The notes under the pieces were generated by a model that had not been told where the DNA came from, did not search any database, and worked only from the letters and a program-made list of their open reading frames with translations. Positions 22,966 through 33,253 of a stretch of 64,000 nt of DNA are shown here, piece after piece. Origin of the DNA: Promicromonospora iranensis (GTDB taxonomy: Bacteria; Actinomycetota; Actinomycetes; Actinomycetales; Cellulomonadaceae). The stretch's first letter is position 1. Every line of letters begins with the position of its first letter. The position numbers and the translations under genes were made by a program. The stretch covers positions 310,001 to 374,000 of the forward strand of contig NZ_JAJQMN010000004.1 of the NCBI RefSeq assembly GCF_028994775.1. Reading direction: 5' to 3'.

Positions 22966-25218
22966 TCATTGCCCGTCTTGCGGGACTTTCCGTAAGTGGG
23001 CTGCGTGCCGGGCCGCACGCCACTTGCCGGCGAAGTCCGCGGACACCGACCATTTCCAGGTCGTGCCCGACTTCACGTACCGGATTGGGGCGTTTGACCG
23101 CTGGAACCGGCCGCGGACTTCGTTCGTGAGCGCGCCCAGGGCGGCATAGGCCTTGTCCGTCAGCCCTGCGATCGCGAAATCGTGGTTTGTCCACTCACGG
23201 ACCGGATCGGAAGCAAGCGCGTCGAGCACAACGAGCAGCCTCTCCCCGGCCTCTGCGGCAAGCCGCTCCACGTCCCCGTCAGTCCACTCGATCTCGGGAA
23301 GCTCCCGCAGCCGAGGTGCAGCTGCGCTCTGCGCGGCTGCCTCGTGGATCTCGACGTCGGGTCCCGGCCAGGCAGCGCAGATCGCGGCGGTCAGAGCCCT
23401 TGAACGTTCCACGATGGCATCGTCGGTCCACGCCTCAGGGTGGTTTTTCAGAACCTTCTTGTTCAGCACGAGAAGGCTGAACTCGTTCAGCAGTGCCCAC
23501 TTGCCCTTGTTGGGCGCGCCGCCTTCCTTGAGCCCCGCGGCGTCGACGTCGAGCCAGGGTCGGTTAGATAGTGATCCGTTGAGCGACTTGGTGACGAGGG
23601 TGAGGTTACCGATCGTGTTCACGAGGCGGTCGCGGAGGGCTTCCTCGTCCGGGCTCAGCCCCGGGGCGGAGTTCCAGTGAGCGCGCCAGCCCTGCGGCAT
23701 GATGTGCTCGATCTCGAGCTTTGCCGGGAGCGAAACCGCTTCATACATGGTGTTGAGTGACCGGAGGTGGTTCTCGACGGCTCCGAGCACGACACGGATC
23801 CGGTCTTGGCGGACATTCCCGTAGAGGCGGATCTCGGGAAGCTGTTCGGCCATGTGCGCGTCCGACGGCCACAGGCGCGTTTCGGCCGACTGCTCCGAGA
23901 GGCTTACGACGAGACGATCGCCGGTAGCCTCGGGCGGGCCCCCGGCCAGCATCTTTAGCGTGGAGACCATGAATCTGTTGACGTCCTTGGTCGTCATGCG
24001 CAGTAGCATCCGGCGAATTGCCCAGCTCTCGAGCGCCAGCAGGCCTATTCGTCGCTGTTCGTCATCAACACCGTGGTTCTTCGAGAGGAGCCACAGAAAG
24101 ACAGGCATCGTGGCGGCGAGGTCGAGCCGCTCGATCACCACGCCGTAAAACCGGCCCTCGGGCGTGCCCTGGTCCAGGTCCGCGAGCGCGCGGTACGTGT
24201 CGGCGTCCGCGCGGAGGGCGCTGAGCAACGCATCGGCCGACTCCGCGCTTGTCATGTAGGGCTCGGCATACTCCGTGAAGACGCGGAACGTGTTCTCACC
24301 CTTGATCTCCTCCTGTCGGCGCATAGTGAGCCAGTACTGGAGAAAGCTGTCGACGCGTGACCTGATGAGTCGTCCCTGCCTGATCTCCTCGCGCCACCAC
24401 CGGGTATCGAACTCGGCCCACATGGTCTCAGCCCAGGAGTTCACGTCTGCACCGAGACGCTCGCCCTTGCGGAAGACCCAGTTCTTCACGAGGTCTGCCT
24501 TGAGCAGCGGTGTGCCCCGGTCGTTGAGCGTCTCGAAGATCAGCTGCGAGTCGTCGTGGCCGGTCAAGTCGATGGCGACGAGCACGAGGCCGTCCTGGAG
24601 CGTCGCACTGAGCGCCTCTACACGCAGGCTCTCGTTACCGGGAGGAACGACCCCGTCTTCGTCGGGCTTGCCGGTGACCCACCGCTCGGCTTCTGCGCGA
24701 AAGAACTGGTGGGCCGCAATAATCGGATGCTCTCCGGAGAAGTCGCCGCCCCCGTCCATCGCGCACTCGAAAGCGAGACGGTCAGCCTGCGAGGGCCAGA
24801 CCTTGAAGCGTTCCTTGGTCCCAGCGAACCGAGCGGACCCGTTGCGGATGAGCTCGCCGAGCGACTCTGCCATGTCGTCATGCCCGCGGCCTTCGACAAC
24901 CTCGTGCACGGCGTCGAGCAGAACCTGCAGGGTAATCATTCGCTGTTGACCGTCGATGACGTCGTGCGGCGTGACACCGCCAGCAACCGGCTTCCTGGAT
25001 GCGTAGACCACGGCACCGAGGAAGTGGTGCTCATCCGGTTGGGCGCTTGGATCGCGTTCCTTCACGTCAACGTAGGCCTCTGCAACCCGGGCGATGTCAT
25101 CCCACAGCGGAGCCCACTGATCCTCCTCGTTCCAGACGTAGGGCCGCTGGAATGCGGGGATCTCGTAGTGCTCCTTGCCCTCGAGCAGGTCTCGCGGGGT
25201 CCGTGCATGGGCTTCCAC
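22966..25218 (-). CDS. GmrSD-type DUF262/DUF1524 nuclease protein
   Basis: This encodes 750 residues. The N-terminal DUF262 (ParB-like, GmrS-type NTP-binding) core is recognisable as 'E-I-P-A-F-Q-R-P-Y-V-W-N-E-E-D-Q-W' (residues 19-35) and 'D-V-I-D-G-Q-Q-R-M-I-T-L-Q'. DUF1524, an HNH-type nuclease (GmrD-like), is visible near residue 500 as 'L-E-I-E-H-I-M-P-Q-G-W', then 'V-N-T-I-G-N-L-T-L-V'. Known GmrSD enzymes are type IV restriction systems that cut glucosylated or otherwise modified DNA. It lies 248 bp downstream of the PLD-helicase on the same strand and probably belongs to the same defence cassette. Confidence 0.9.
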   Translation of the reverse strand: MEAHARTPRDLLEGKEHYEIPAFQRPYVWNEEDQWAPLWDDIARVAEAYVDVKERDPSAQPDEHHFLGAVVYASRKPVAGGVTPHDVIDGQQRMITLQVLLDAVHEVVEGRGHDDMAESLGELIRNGSARFAGTKERFKVWPSQADRLAFECAMDGGGDFSGEHPIIAAHQFFRAEAERWVTGKPDEDGVVPPGNESLRVEALSATLQDGLVLVAIDLTGHDDSQLIFETLNDRGTPLLKADLVKNWVFRKGERLGADVNSWAETMWAEFDTRWWREEIRQGRLIRSRVDSFLQYWLTMRRQEEIKGENTFRVFTEYAEPYMTSAESADALLSALRADADTYRALADLDQGTPEGRFYGVVIERLDLAATMPVFLWLLSKNHGVDDEQRRIGLLALESWAIRRMLLRMTTKDVNRFMVSTLKMLAGGPPEATGDRLVVSLSEQSAETRLWPSDAHMAEQLPEIRLYGNVRQDRIRVVLGAVENHLRSLNTMYEAVSLPAKLEIEHIMPQGWRAHWNSAPGLSPDEEALRDRLVNTIGNLTLVTKSLNGSLSNRPWLDVDAAGLKEGGAPNKGKWALLNEFSLLVLNKKVLKNHPEAWTDDAIVERSRALTAAICAAWPGPDVEIHEAAAQSAAAPRLRELPEIEWTDGDVERLAAEAGERLLVVLDALASDPVREWTNHDFAIAGLTDKAYAALGALTNEVRGRFQRSNAPIRYVKSGTTWKWSVSADFAGKWRAARHAAHLRKVPQDGQ

Positions 25219-25466
25219 GTGGGTCGGTCTCCTTCGGGTGCGAGTACCACCACGCTAGCGGGAATGCCTGATGGCGGCTTCAGGCACGCCCACGCCCTTG
25301 GTCGTCTCACCCAACCCACCCACGAATCGGACAGGGAGCTGGCAGGTCGGGCGGCTTCTCCTGGTCACGCGCGCTGCGCGGGCCCGCCCAGAAGCCGCGC
25401 CATATCAACTGTGGAAGGCGCACGGACGATCGAGCCCAGCGGTGACTGAAAGTTATACGCAGAAAC

Positions 25467-28400
25467 TCACTCGCCCGCCTCTGACGGCACCCCACGGGTG
25501 CCCTTTACGGCCATCCACGTCACAAGCCGAACCTCGTGCTTTTCGAAATCGGGCAATGGCTTGCGAGGCGGCGGCGCGGTGATTCCAGCATCGTCAAGGA
25601 CCTGAATGACCAACCCGATTCGCTCCTCGTCTGTTCGACCTTCGTTCAGGGCTCCTCGGACCTGCCGGGCGACTTTTGCCGACGGCACGCTCCGCAGCCG
25701 GTTAGCTATCGCGATCTGGGCGTCCCGCCCGAGGTAGGCGCCCTTGCGGAACACAAGCTGGTTAGCATCGCGGAAGGACAGCGGAAGGTCCGGCTGGAAC
25801 GCGTTGGGATCTGTCAGTTCCTTCCATGCCGTGAAGACACTGTCGCGTGCAACCTCCCAGGCGTCGAACGCGTGGTCATAGACGTTCTCAGGGAGCCACC
25901 GTTCGGCGATCGTGTTCTGCGGATCGGCGACGCGTAGCGAGATGAGTGTGTCTTGGGAGACGATCGGGACGCCTTCGTCGGTATGGCGAAGCGACCAGTC
26001 GTCCTCCGCGGGGACGTAGCGGAACCACGGCTTTGGACTGTCGCCGATCTTGACGCAGAAGACGTACCCGTTGCCGTGGACAGCGGAGTTGACAAATCCG
26101 CTGCCTGATCCGTACGGCAGGCCGAGGACGTCAGCCTTGAGTTGCGGTTCCATGCTGAACGCGCCGAACAGACGACGGCGGTACTCCTCCCCCGATAGCG
26201 AGGCCGATGCGCCGCCGGTGTCCAGCAGTTTCTCGAAGTCGTCAACAACCTGGTCGTCTGCGAGATTGATCTCGTGTCCTGGGGCCCGGCCTGGCAGGAC
26301 CTCGCCCGCGCCCACGGCGGCGTCCGCAAGTGCCAGCTTTGTGGTGAGGCGGTCTTCGAGGGCGAGCAATGTGTCCAGGCGCTCAGCGGGAAAGAAGAGG
26401 CCGAGGTAGACGTAGTCGTGCTTGGAGCCAATGCGGTCGACTCGCCCGTGGCGCTGCACAATACGCATTGGGTTCCAAGGCAGGTCGAAATTGATCATTT
26501 GGCCAGCCTGCTGGAGGTTGACGCCCTCGGCGAGAACATCAGTCGTGAAGAGGATGTCGAACTCGTCTTTCGCCGTCGGCTCGCCAGCGGCGTTGCGCGG
26601 GCCTGCGGTCGCTGGGGCAAAGCTGGCGATTGTCGACGCGCGTCCGCCCTGATCGACGCCGCCGGTTGCGCCCCGCTCATGCGTGCGTGCGTAGGAGCCC
26701 ATGATCGGTGGCGCCACTCGGTCTCGGTAATCGGCGAGCGGCGACCCGGCCGGAGCGTCCGCGATTGACTTCACCACTGCCTCGTGGACTGGCACGATCG
26801 TGTCGGTGAACGCCGAGAAAACGATGACCTTGCGACGGTCGGTGTGGGACACGCCGCGCGGGTCGACGCGCTGGGCATCTGTCGCGATCTGCGTCAGTTC
26901 GTCGATCAAGCGCTCGACCTTGGGTTCGATGCCGTCGATCACGACCTCGGCAAGGTCGCGCAGTTCGTGCAGCAGGGTGATGTCCGACTCGACGTCCGCG
27001 CGCAGCTCGCGGAGGTGATAGCCGTCGACCGACTCGATCTGGTCGTCCCTGTCGAACTCGGCAACGAACTCATCGAGGTCGTCCGAGTCGGACGACACCC
27101 ACTCCGTTAGGGCCTCGCCCTTAAGAACGAACCCCTTGCCGAGCGCATCGAGGAACGCCTCGTGGGAGGAGATCATCCTCTTCAATGATGCGTGCAACGC
27201 TTGCGGGCTGGACTCCAGCCGCTTGAGCAGACCGGACCGGAGCAAGCCGGCGTTCGTGATCTGATACTCCTGCAGATCGTGGTCGACTGTGTACATGCTT
27301 GACAGGTAGCGAGCGAGCATGAGCCGCTGGGGGTCGAGCGATCGGTACTCCCACGCACGCAGAGTATGCGGGTCGGTCGGGTCGTTCAGGGCGTAGACCA
27401 TCGCATCGATGAGCGCGAGGCCATCGTCGTCCAGGTCGTAGTCGATGCGGCGCACCTTAGGCTGCGGGAACTTGATCGTCGTCGGCCTGCCGTCCGGCCC
27501 GATGATCAACTCGTTGGCGTAGTGCTCCTTCACGAACTTTCGCGTGCGGCGCACTGCGACCTGATCCATCAGGTCGAACAGGTGCTCCGGGGTGAGGTTC
27601 GCGGGGTCAATGGCCTGTGCTTGCTTGATGTAGCCACGGATGCTCGGGATGCCCAGGGACGCGAACCGCGCGTCGTCTCGAATGAAGTACTTGATCAGCG
27701 TCTCAAGATCGGTCAGCGAGTTGTTGACTGGGGTCGCGGTCAGCAGCACGACCTTCTTCGGGTGGCTGCCTGCGGCAATAACTCTGTCGACGGCACTGGA
27801 ACGTTGGGCTCCGGCGTTGCGCAGATTATGAGCCTCATCGATAACGACGAGCGCGTAATCCTCGACCTCCTGCACGAATGCGTGGTTGTCGGGGTGGTCC
27901 GGTTCGAGTTTGTTGCGGACCTCTTCGTAGGAGTAGACGCGCACCCAACGACTGAAGTCGTGGGTGACGAGGAATGGTTCCCACATTGAGGACTTCAGCG
28001 CGGCAGGCGCGACGATCAGCACGCGTTGACGGTTGACGTTCGCCGTGCGGTAGATCACCTCGCCGGCGAGGTAGGTTTTGCCCAGGCCGACCTCGTCGGC
28101 GACGAGCACACCACCGTGCTCGTCGAGCAATCGTTCCATGCGGACAACGCCGTCAGCCTGGAAACGGGTGAGGTTAAGACCCGTGCGTACGTTGGGGTTC
28201 TCCTCAGCGTCGAGGTGCTCCCCGTACAGCTCCCACAGCATCCGCAGGTACACCGACCACGGCGTGTGCGGATCCCACAGGCGCCCGTAGAGCCCAGCGA
28301 GATCGTAGGGATCGCTCAGGTTCCAGAAGTGTTCAAACCACTCGCTGACCTTGCTTGCAGCGCTGGTGCCTCCTCCAGTACCGAGGTTGAGCTCGGCGTT

Positions 28401-28934
28401 ATGCGCAAGTCCGGCGTAGGTCATGTTCGACGACCCGGCAATAGCAGCCTGGGCCGCGGCATCTTCGACGAGATACGTCTTGCCGTGCAAGAAGCCGCCC
28501 GCGTAGCGACGCACCTCGACCTTGGCACTGCCCAACGGGTCCGCGCTCTCCAGCCACTCCACCATCCGCTTCGCCTTGGAAGTAGGCACTCGGGCGAAGC
28601 CCATAGTGTCGCGCTCTGCCTCAAGCCATGCCTGGTGGTGCTTGATCGCCACGTCGCGCCGAACGTCCTGGTCCGAGTCCCCCGAGGTGATGGCCCGAAC
28701 AGAGTCCTCCTCCGGCTCGGCCCCGAGCAACAATCTCACGCGAGGTGCAGCCTCAAGCTCATCCGCGAGCAGGGCGAACCCCGCCGGATTGATGTACGCG
28801 GTCGCGATCGCGATCGGGGGCGCGGTGACCTTGTTCTCGCGAAGCAGGCGGAAGAGTTCGTTGACCTTGTCCGCGACCGTCGTTGTCAGTTCGCTCGGTG
28901 CGTGGTTAGTAGCGAAGTCAGGCAACTGTGTCAT
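25467..28934 (-). CDS. PLD-nuclease-like SNF2-family helicase
   Basis: This encodes 1155 residues from ATG 28934. Residues 1-200 form a phospholipase-D-like nuclease domain: H150-G-K152-T-Y-L-V and G-S-S-N-M-T-Y at 167-173, a single HKD-like half. The SF2/SNF2 core follows: Walker A 'A-D-E-V-G-L-G-K-T' near 277, 'V-V-I-D-E-A-H-N-L-R' near 360, 'L-T-A-T-P-V-N-N', and motif VI 'Q-R-H-G-R-V-D-R-I-G-S' near 825. Such helicases translocate on DNA and drive restriction. The start overlaps the stop of the methyltransferase by four bases (ATGA), so the two are coupled. I chose the start at MTQLPDF because the longer frame lies inside the methyltransferase. Confidence 0.9.
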   Translation of the reverse strand: MTQLPDFATNHAPSELTTTVADKVNELFRLLRENKVTAPPIAIATAYINPAGFALLADELEAAPRVRLLLGAEPEEDSVRAITSGDSDQDVRRDVAIKHHQAWLEAERDTMGFARVPTSKAKRMVEWLESADPLGSAKVEVRRYAGGFLHGKTYLVEDAAAQAAIAGSSNMTYAGLAHNAELNLGTGGGTSAASKVSEWFEHFWNLSDPYDLAGLYGRLWDPHTPWSVYLRMLWELYGEHLDAEENPNVRTGLNLTRFQADGVVRMERLLDEHGGVLVADEVGLGKTYLAGEVIYRTANVNRQRVLIVAPAALKSSMWEPFLVTHDFSRWVRVYSYEEVRNKLEPDHPDNHAFVQEVEDYALVVIDEAHNLRNAGAQRSSAVDRVIAAGSHPKKVVLLTATPVNNSLTDLETLIKYFIRDDARFASLGIPSIRGYIKQAQAIDPANLTPEHLFDLMDQVAVRRTRKFVKEHYANELIIGPDGRPTTIKFPQPKVRRIDYDLDDDGLALIDAMVYALNDPTDPHTLRAWEYRSLDPQRLMLARYLSSMYTVDHDLQEYQITNAGLLRSGLLKRLESSPQALHASLKRMISSHEAFLDALGKGFVLKGEALTEWVSSDSDDLDEFVAEFDRDDQIESVDGYHLRELRADVESDITLLHELRDLAEVVIDGIEPKVERLIDELTQIATDAQRVDPRGVSHTDRRKVIVFSAFTDTIVPVHEAVVKSIADAPAGSPLADYRDRVAPPIMGSYARTHERGATGGVDQGGRASTIASFAPATAGPRNAAGEPTAKDEFDILFTTDVLAEGVNLQQAGQMINFDLPWNPMRIVQRHGRVDRIGSKHDYVYLGLFFPAERLDTLLALEDRLTTKLALADAAVGAGEVLPGRAPGHEINLADDQVVDDFEKLLDTGGASASLSGEEYRRRLFGAFSMEPQLKADVLGLPYGSGSGFVNSAVHGNGYVFCVKIGDSPKPWFRYVPAEDDWSLRHTDEGVPIVSQDTLISLRVADPQNTIAERWLPENVYDHAFDAWEVARDSVFTAWKELTDPNAFQPDLPLSFRDANQLVFRKGAYLGRDAQIAIANRLRSVPSAKVARQVRGALNEGRTDEERIGLVIQVLDDAGITAPPPRKPLPDFEKHEVRLVTWMAVKGTRGVPSEAGE

Positions 28935-31900
28935 GGCTGCACCTTCCACTGCCGGTAGTGCTTCAACACTGCGTCGAGCCGAGCCTCGTACGCCCAACCC
29001 CGGTGGAACGTCGCAAAGACGTGCTCGATCTGATCCTCCGTAAGTCCATACATGAGACTCACAAGAGCGTCCGCCTCAGCCACAAGGTCGCTCTTCTCGA
29101 TCTCTGTCTTCACAGAGCCGACCTGCACGCCAACACTTGCCGCCCATTCGGTGAAGCGCTCGTCGCTCGCTGCGAGGCGTCCGGAAACGTTGACCAAGCG
29201 CCTCCCCCAGTTGGACGCTACGTCGATCGAAGGAATCGGGCTTGGGCTCAGGAGCTCGAATGACAACTTCAGCTCGACCCATCGTCGCATGTACCAATCG
29301 AAGGGGATGCTACACATGACTCCGAGGAGGGCGGCAGTCTCAGTCGCGCCGCCCTTGCGTTGGACGATAACTGGAGCTTTTTCCATGGCTCCAGTTCCAG
29401 GCGGAAGAAGACACGCAATAACCGTCCGCGAATCTGTCGCCCTGGTGATATCACGAAATGCAATGCGGGCACCATCAAGCGGGAGAGTGCCCCTCTCGAA
29501 CTTGAGGCCGTTGTACGCAGACCGTTTAAGGCGTGCCGATCGCGTGAGCTTCTCCGTCAGATACGGTCGTAATACGTCAGGGCGTCCGTAGGCCTTCGGC
29601 AGGCCAGCAGTCGGGTTCCAGATCTTAAACGATGCGCCAGTTACTACAGGAATGCGCCCACGAGGTTTGTCCACATCGAACTCCAGCACTCGGCGCTCAC
29701 TTGTGGCATTCAGGTCCCCCTGAAGCGGCCGAAACTCCCAGTTCTCGCGGGGGGCGTCAAACCGTGGGCTCTGCTTCATCTGGCGGAACACCGCCGCAGA
29801 TTCCGGGTCGGGTATGAGCGGGAATGCTGCGGTGTTCGACCAACCGAGGAACTCGTCAGCCGGGACTTCCCCAAGGAGAGAGGATCCAGCGAGGAAGTCC
29901 TTCTGACTACCAAACGGTCCGGAAAGTCGAACCACCTTACGGGCGGACTTAGCGAGTACCGTCAAGCAGACCGTATAGGCGCTATGAACGTTGTCGAAGA
30001 TCCACCCCCCAGTATTCACAAGCGACACAACACTATGGAACGATCCTGACCGGAGAATCGTCCGCCGCCACTCGGCCAGGCCGGCGCCAGCAAGCGCGCT
30101 GCGGGGCAGGACCACACCCGCACGCCCGTCCACACGGAGTAGTTGCCAGTTGCGCCAACCGAACGCCGAGAATAGATCGAGGTGGGCAGCCCCAACACCG
30201 GGGAACGGGCCAGCGGCGACAGCTTCACTCATGTCGCGGACGCTGGCAACTTCACGCTCATACTCGGCTTCGAGATCTGGTCTGGACTTCCGGAATTCTC
30301 CGAGGGCGCGCGTACGCTCCTGTTGACGCATCGCGCGGAGCCCTGGAATCCGCAGTCCCCACCATTGGTGTTCTTCGACGTGCAGCTTCTCCCATGGCGG
30401 GTTCCCAATGAGGACGTCGAACCCGGGGTTATCGCGCAGAAATACCTCGGGGAAAAGGTAGGGCATGTGCGCGGGCCTGAGCTGGTCATGCACGTCGTCG
30501 ATCGCGTCTGAGGAAATAAGATTTTCAAGCCCCTCGTCATCCATGACGATTGCGGGAGGGATTCTTCCGATGCGGGTGGCTACGGCCGCGTCGAAGATTC
30601 GCCGAGTTGGTTGAGCGGCCTCTCGTGCCCGGACGATCGCCTCAGCAGCCTGCTTCACTTCAGCCTTGTTCGCCTCCGAGGCGTTACCAACATCCACGAG
30701 GAGGTTCTTCGCGGTGGCGAGGTTCTCTAGGATGACGTCGTCAAACAGGGTTGCCTGCCCCGGCGCACGTGACGGATGCAGAGCGTCGATCGCTTCGTCG
30801 ATCGTGCCAATTCCCGTCAGGCTGTTGGCGCAAACTATGCCATGGTCGAGGTTGCTCATCGGCAAGCCCGGTACAAACGTGTGTATCCACAACGCGAGGC
30901 GTGCGAGCTCGACCGCCATCGGGTTGATGTCCAGCCCGTAGATGCAACGCCTGGCCACCTGGCGGCGAAGCAACCCAACCTCGTCCACATCGCTCTTGGC
31001 AACGTCATCGGTGCCCAGGGCGTAGCGGGCTACTTCAGCAAGCCGCAACAGCTCCTCCGTGACCCCGGGTACGGCGTGCTCGGTGAGGAACGTACGCATT
31101 AGGGCTTCAATCTTGTCGACAGCGGCAACAAGGAAGTGCCCAGACCCCATCGCGAGGTCAGCGACGCGGAAGTCGAAAAAATCGCGCGCCGCGGCCGACG
31201 CGTCTCCGTGGTCGAGGTATACGGCAATTCTCTCCAGGTGAGAAGCGAGCGATGGGACGATCGAGCGTTCGATCAGGTGATCGACAACGATCTTCGGCGT
31301 GAAGTAGGACCCTGTAGCCTTCCGTTCACCCGATGCCGTGTGGAAATAGACAGACCCTGAAGACGCATAGATCTCGTCGCTTCCCCTCGCGGGAACCCAC
31401 GCTCCACTGCTGTCTACGGTCAAGTCTTCCTCGGCAAGCGAGAGCGAACTTTCCAGCAGGCCCTCATAGATGGTGCCGAACTCGCGCACACTCAATGATC
31501 GGAAGTCGACCGGACCGGGCACGCCGTCATTGTTTACATCGATTAAGAGGCTCTTCAACGCGGGGCCGAGTGCACTATCGGGCAACTCGATCTTACTGAT
31601 CAGTGCTCCTTCAGGCGAGCGGTCTGGCTCGGTCGAAAAGAGGCCGCCATTGTATGCAGGGATCTGCCACTGCGAGTTACCATGGTCGATCGCGTCCCAA
31701 ACCTGCACAAGGTCTAACCAGATCGTCGAGGAGTCGCCGAACGCATCGGCTTGAGAGTCGAGCAGACGTTTGGCGTTTGTCTTGAGGCTGTTAGCGTCAA
31801 ATCCCTCGTTGCGTCCAGACGGCAAGAGGCCACGGTCTTCGGCGTAAGCCTGGAAAAGCAACCGGAACAGAATCCGCAGCGTTACGCGGTACGCAGTCGA

Positions 31901-32938
31901 CAGGCCTTCAGCATTGAGCGCAAGTCCGGCGCTCCGCGCCAGCCGCATTGCGACTTCCACAGCAAGAGGCGGGACGATCTCGTCGTAGATGCGCTCACGG
32001 AGACGGGCACCGAGCTCCGTCGCATAGCGGGAACTGTCGCGCAGCAGCTCGTCAGCGGTTCCTTCAGCCGCTAGGGCATCCGCAGAGAAGATGAGCGGAA
32101 GAAGCGCTGCGTACCCGGAGTCGATCGTTGAAAGGTCGATCTCGAAGAAGGTCTCGGCCTGCCCCTTGGACCCGACGCCGACACCGTCACGACCCGGGTA
32201 GAGTCGGATTTGGTCCTTGCGCAGGACGACAAGCCACGGAACCTCTTGCCGTGATGCAACAGCGAGACCGAACGCGACCGGCGAGAGCTGGAAGCGCTGA
32301 GTCTTGGCATCAAACTGCTCCGAGTCATCGAGCAGGACCGCCGCCGCGCGAGGGGGGTGGCCCCCAATCGAAAGAAGCATCGTTCCGTTCGGCCCTGGCA
32401 GCGTGCCGAAGCCAAGAGCCTCAATCAGTTGCTTGCCGCGCTTGCTCAGAAGCGGTGCGGCTTTCGTAACCAGCGCGTCCCAGTCGGAGCGCTTTGGGAC
32501 GTTGCTCGTGATGTGGTGAGAGGCGAAGAGTCCACTGTTGGTGAAGCCCGCAACGCCGGTCGAGTCGTTGGCCTTGCGGAAGCCAGCGAACCGCTCGGTT
32601 GCGGCAAGTACATCGGACTCCGCCAGAACCGACTGGAGCTGGCGTTCCGCTTGCTCCACCGGCAGATCGATGGGCTGGGCCTGTGGGTCGGGGCCGAACA
32701 GATGTGCGGTCCCGTCGTAGATCACGGCGACGACAAGTTGGATCTGGGTCTTGCCCTTGCGGGCGGCGAAGAGATCCCGCAGCACCTGTCGTGATGGCGA
32801 AATCAGCGCCTTCGCGACCGCGACCTGGAACCCTCCTAGGCCGAACGGGTCAGGGCCAAGGTAGACCTTCTCAAGCGTGACGCCGTCAGGCGGGCTCGCC
32901 AGCGTCCACGTGACAGCCTTGTCGGCGTCTAAACGCAC
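28931..32938 (-). CDS. Eco57I/N6-adenine-type DNA methyltransferase, restriction-associated
   Basis: This encodes 1335 residues from GTG 32938, with a GGGGAG site six bases ahead. The SAM-binding motif is 'V-A-D-L-A-M-G-S-G-H-F-L-V-A-A' near residue 594 and the catalytic motif is 'I-G-N-P-P-W-E-K' near 844, the N-P-P-W form of adenine (N6) methyltransferases. The preceding 'K-A-T-G-S-Y-F-T-P-K-I-V-V-D-H-L' is the typical family lead-in. A C-terminal target-recognition-like part follows. No nuclease motif is obvious in the N-terminal 550 residues, so cutting would come from the partner genes. It is first in a cassette with the PLD-helicase (overlapping) and the GmrSD-type gene. Confidence 0.9.
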   Translation of the reverse strand: MRLDADKAVTWTLASPPDGVTLEKVYLGPDPFGLGGFQVAVAKALISPSRQVLRDLFAARKGKTQIQLVVAVIYDGTAHLFGPDPQAQPIDLPVEQAERQLQSVLAESDVLAATERFAGFRKANDSTGVAGFTNSGLFASHHITSNVPKRSDWDALVTKAAPLLSKRGKQLIEALGFGTLPGPNGTMLLSIGGHPPRAAAVLLDDSEQFDAKTQRFQLSPVAFGLAVASRQEVPWLVVLRKDQIRLYPGRDGVGVGSKGQAETFFEIDLSTIDSGYAALLPLIFSADALAAEGTADELLRDSSRYATELGARLRERIYDEIVPPLAVEVAMRLARSAGLALNAEGLSTAYRVTLRILFRLLFQAYAEDRGLLPSGRNEGFDANSLKTNAKRLLDSQADAFGDSSTIWLDLVQVWDAIDHGNSQWQIPAYNGGLFSTEPDRSPEGALISKIELPDSALGPALKSLLIDVNNDGVPGPVDFRSLSVREFGTIYEGLLESSLSLAEEDLTVDSSGAWVPARGSDEIYASSGSVYFHTASGERKATGSYFTPKIVVDHLIERSIVPSLASHLERIAVYLDHGDASAAARDFFDFRVADLAMGSGHFLVAAVDKIEALMRTFLTEHAVPGVTEELLRLAEVARYALGTDDVAKSDVDEVGLLRRQVARRCIYGLDINPMAVELARLALWIHTFVPGLPMSNLDHGIVCANSLTGIGTIDEAIDALHPSRAPGQATLFDDVILENLATAKNLLVDVGNASEANKAEVKQAAEAIVRAREAAQPTRRIFDAAVATRIGRIPPAIVMDDEGLENLISSDAIDDVHDQLRPAHMPYLFPEVFLRDNPGFDVLIGNPPWEKLHVEEHQWWGLRIPGLRAMRQQERTRALGEFRKSRPDLEAEYEREVASVRDMSEAVAAGPFPGVGAAHLDLFSAFGWRNWQLLRVDGRAGVVLPRSALAGAGLAEWRRTILRSGSFHSVVSLVNTGGWIFDNVHSAYTVCLTVLAKSARKVVRLSGPFGSQKDFLAGSSLLGEVPADEFLGWSNTAAFPLIPDPESAAVFRQMKQSPRFDAPRENWEFRPLQGDLNATSERRVLEFDVDKPRGRIPVVTGASFKIWNPTAGLPKAYGRPDVLRPYLTEKLTRSARLKRSAYNGLKFERGTLPLDGARIAFRDITRATDSRTVIACLLPPGTGAMEKAPVIVQRKGGATETAALLGVMCSIPFDWYMRRWVELKLSFELLSPSPIPSIDVASNWGRRLVNVSGRLAASDERFTEWAASVGVQVGSVKTEIEKSDLVAEADALVSLMYGLTEDQIEHVFATFHRGWAYEARLDAVLKHYRQWKVQP

Positions 32939-33253
32939 TCTTGTCTCCCCAGATTATGTCCAGCTACATACGATCATCGACTCTTGTAGGCCTCACGGTG
33001 CTACCTGCTGAGGTGCGTCGGAACAAGGCAGTTACTCCGGTCGACGTGGCGATTCTAGTCGGGTGTCAAACAGGGGCTCGGAAGAACTTCAATAGTTCAC
33101 CCGAGCCCCTGGACGTAAATTCGCCCTACAGCGCGATGATCGTCTCTGGTGCGTAGCCCTGTCGGCGGTGAGCCCCATCAGATTGATCCGGTCCGCGATG
33201 GGCGTCGGGGGCGTCGAGCGAACCGTCGCCGTACGCGTCCGCACTGCCTGGGT
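32939..33253. other. Spacer between the restriction cassette and the Wadjet operon
   Basis: No gene is visible. It holds the promoter side of the methyltransferase gene and the 3' hairpin of the Wadjet operon, listed separately. Confidence 0.5.
33071..33111. terminator. Two-part stem-loop, Wadjet 3' terminator
   Basis: CAGGGGCTCGG (33071-33081) pairs with CCGAGCCCCTG (33101-33111). The loop itself contains a second small inverted repeat (GAACT/AGTTC). It lies about 145 bp beyond the JetD stop on the minus strand. Confidence 0.7.

Noticed and set aside
22966-32938. Naming the cassette as DISARM or BREX
   Set aside because: DrmA/DrmB/DrmC and BrxC/PglZ are not visible. Only the methyltransferase and helicase resemble parts of those systems.
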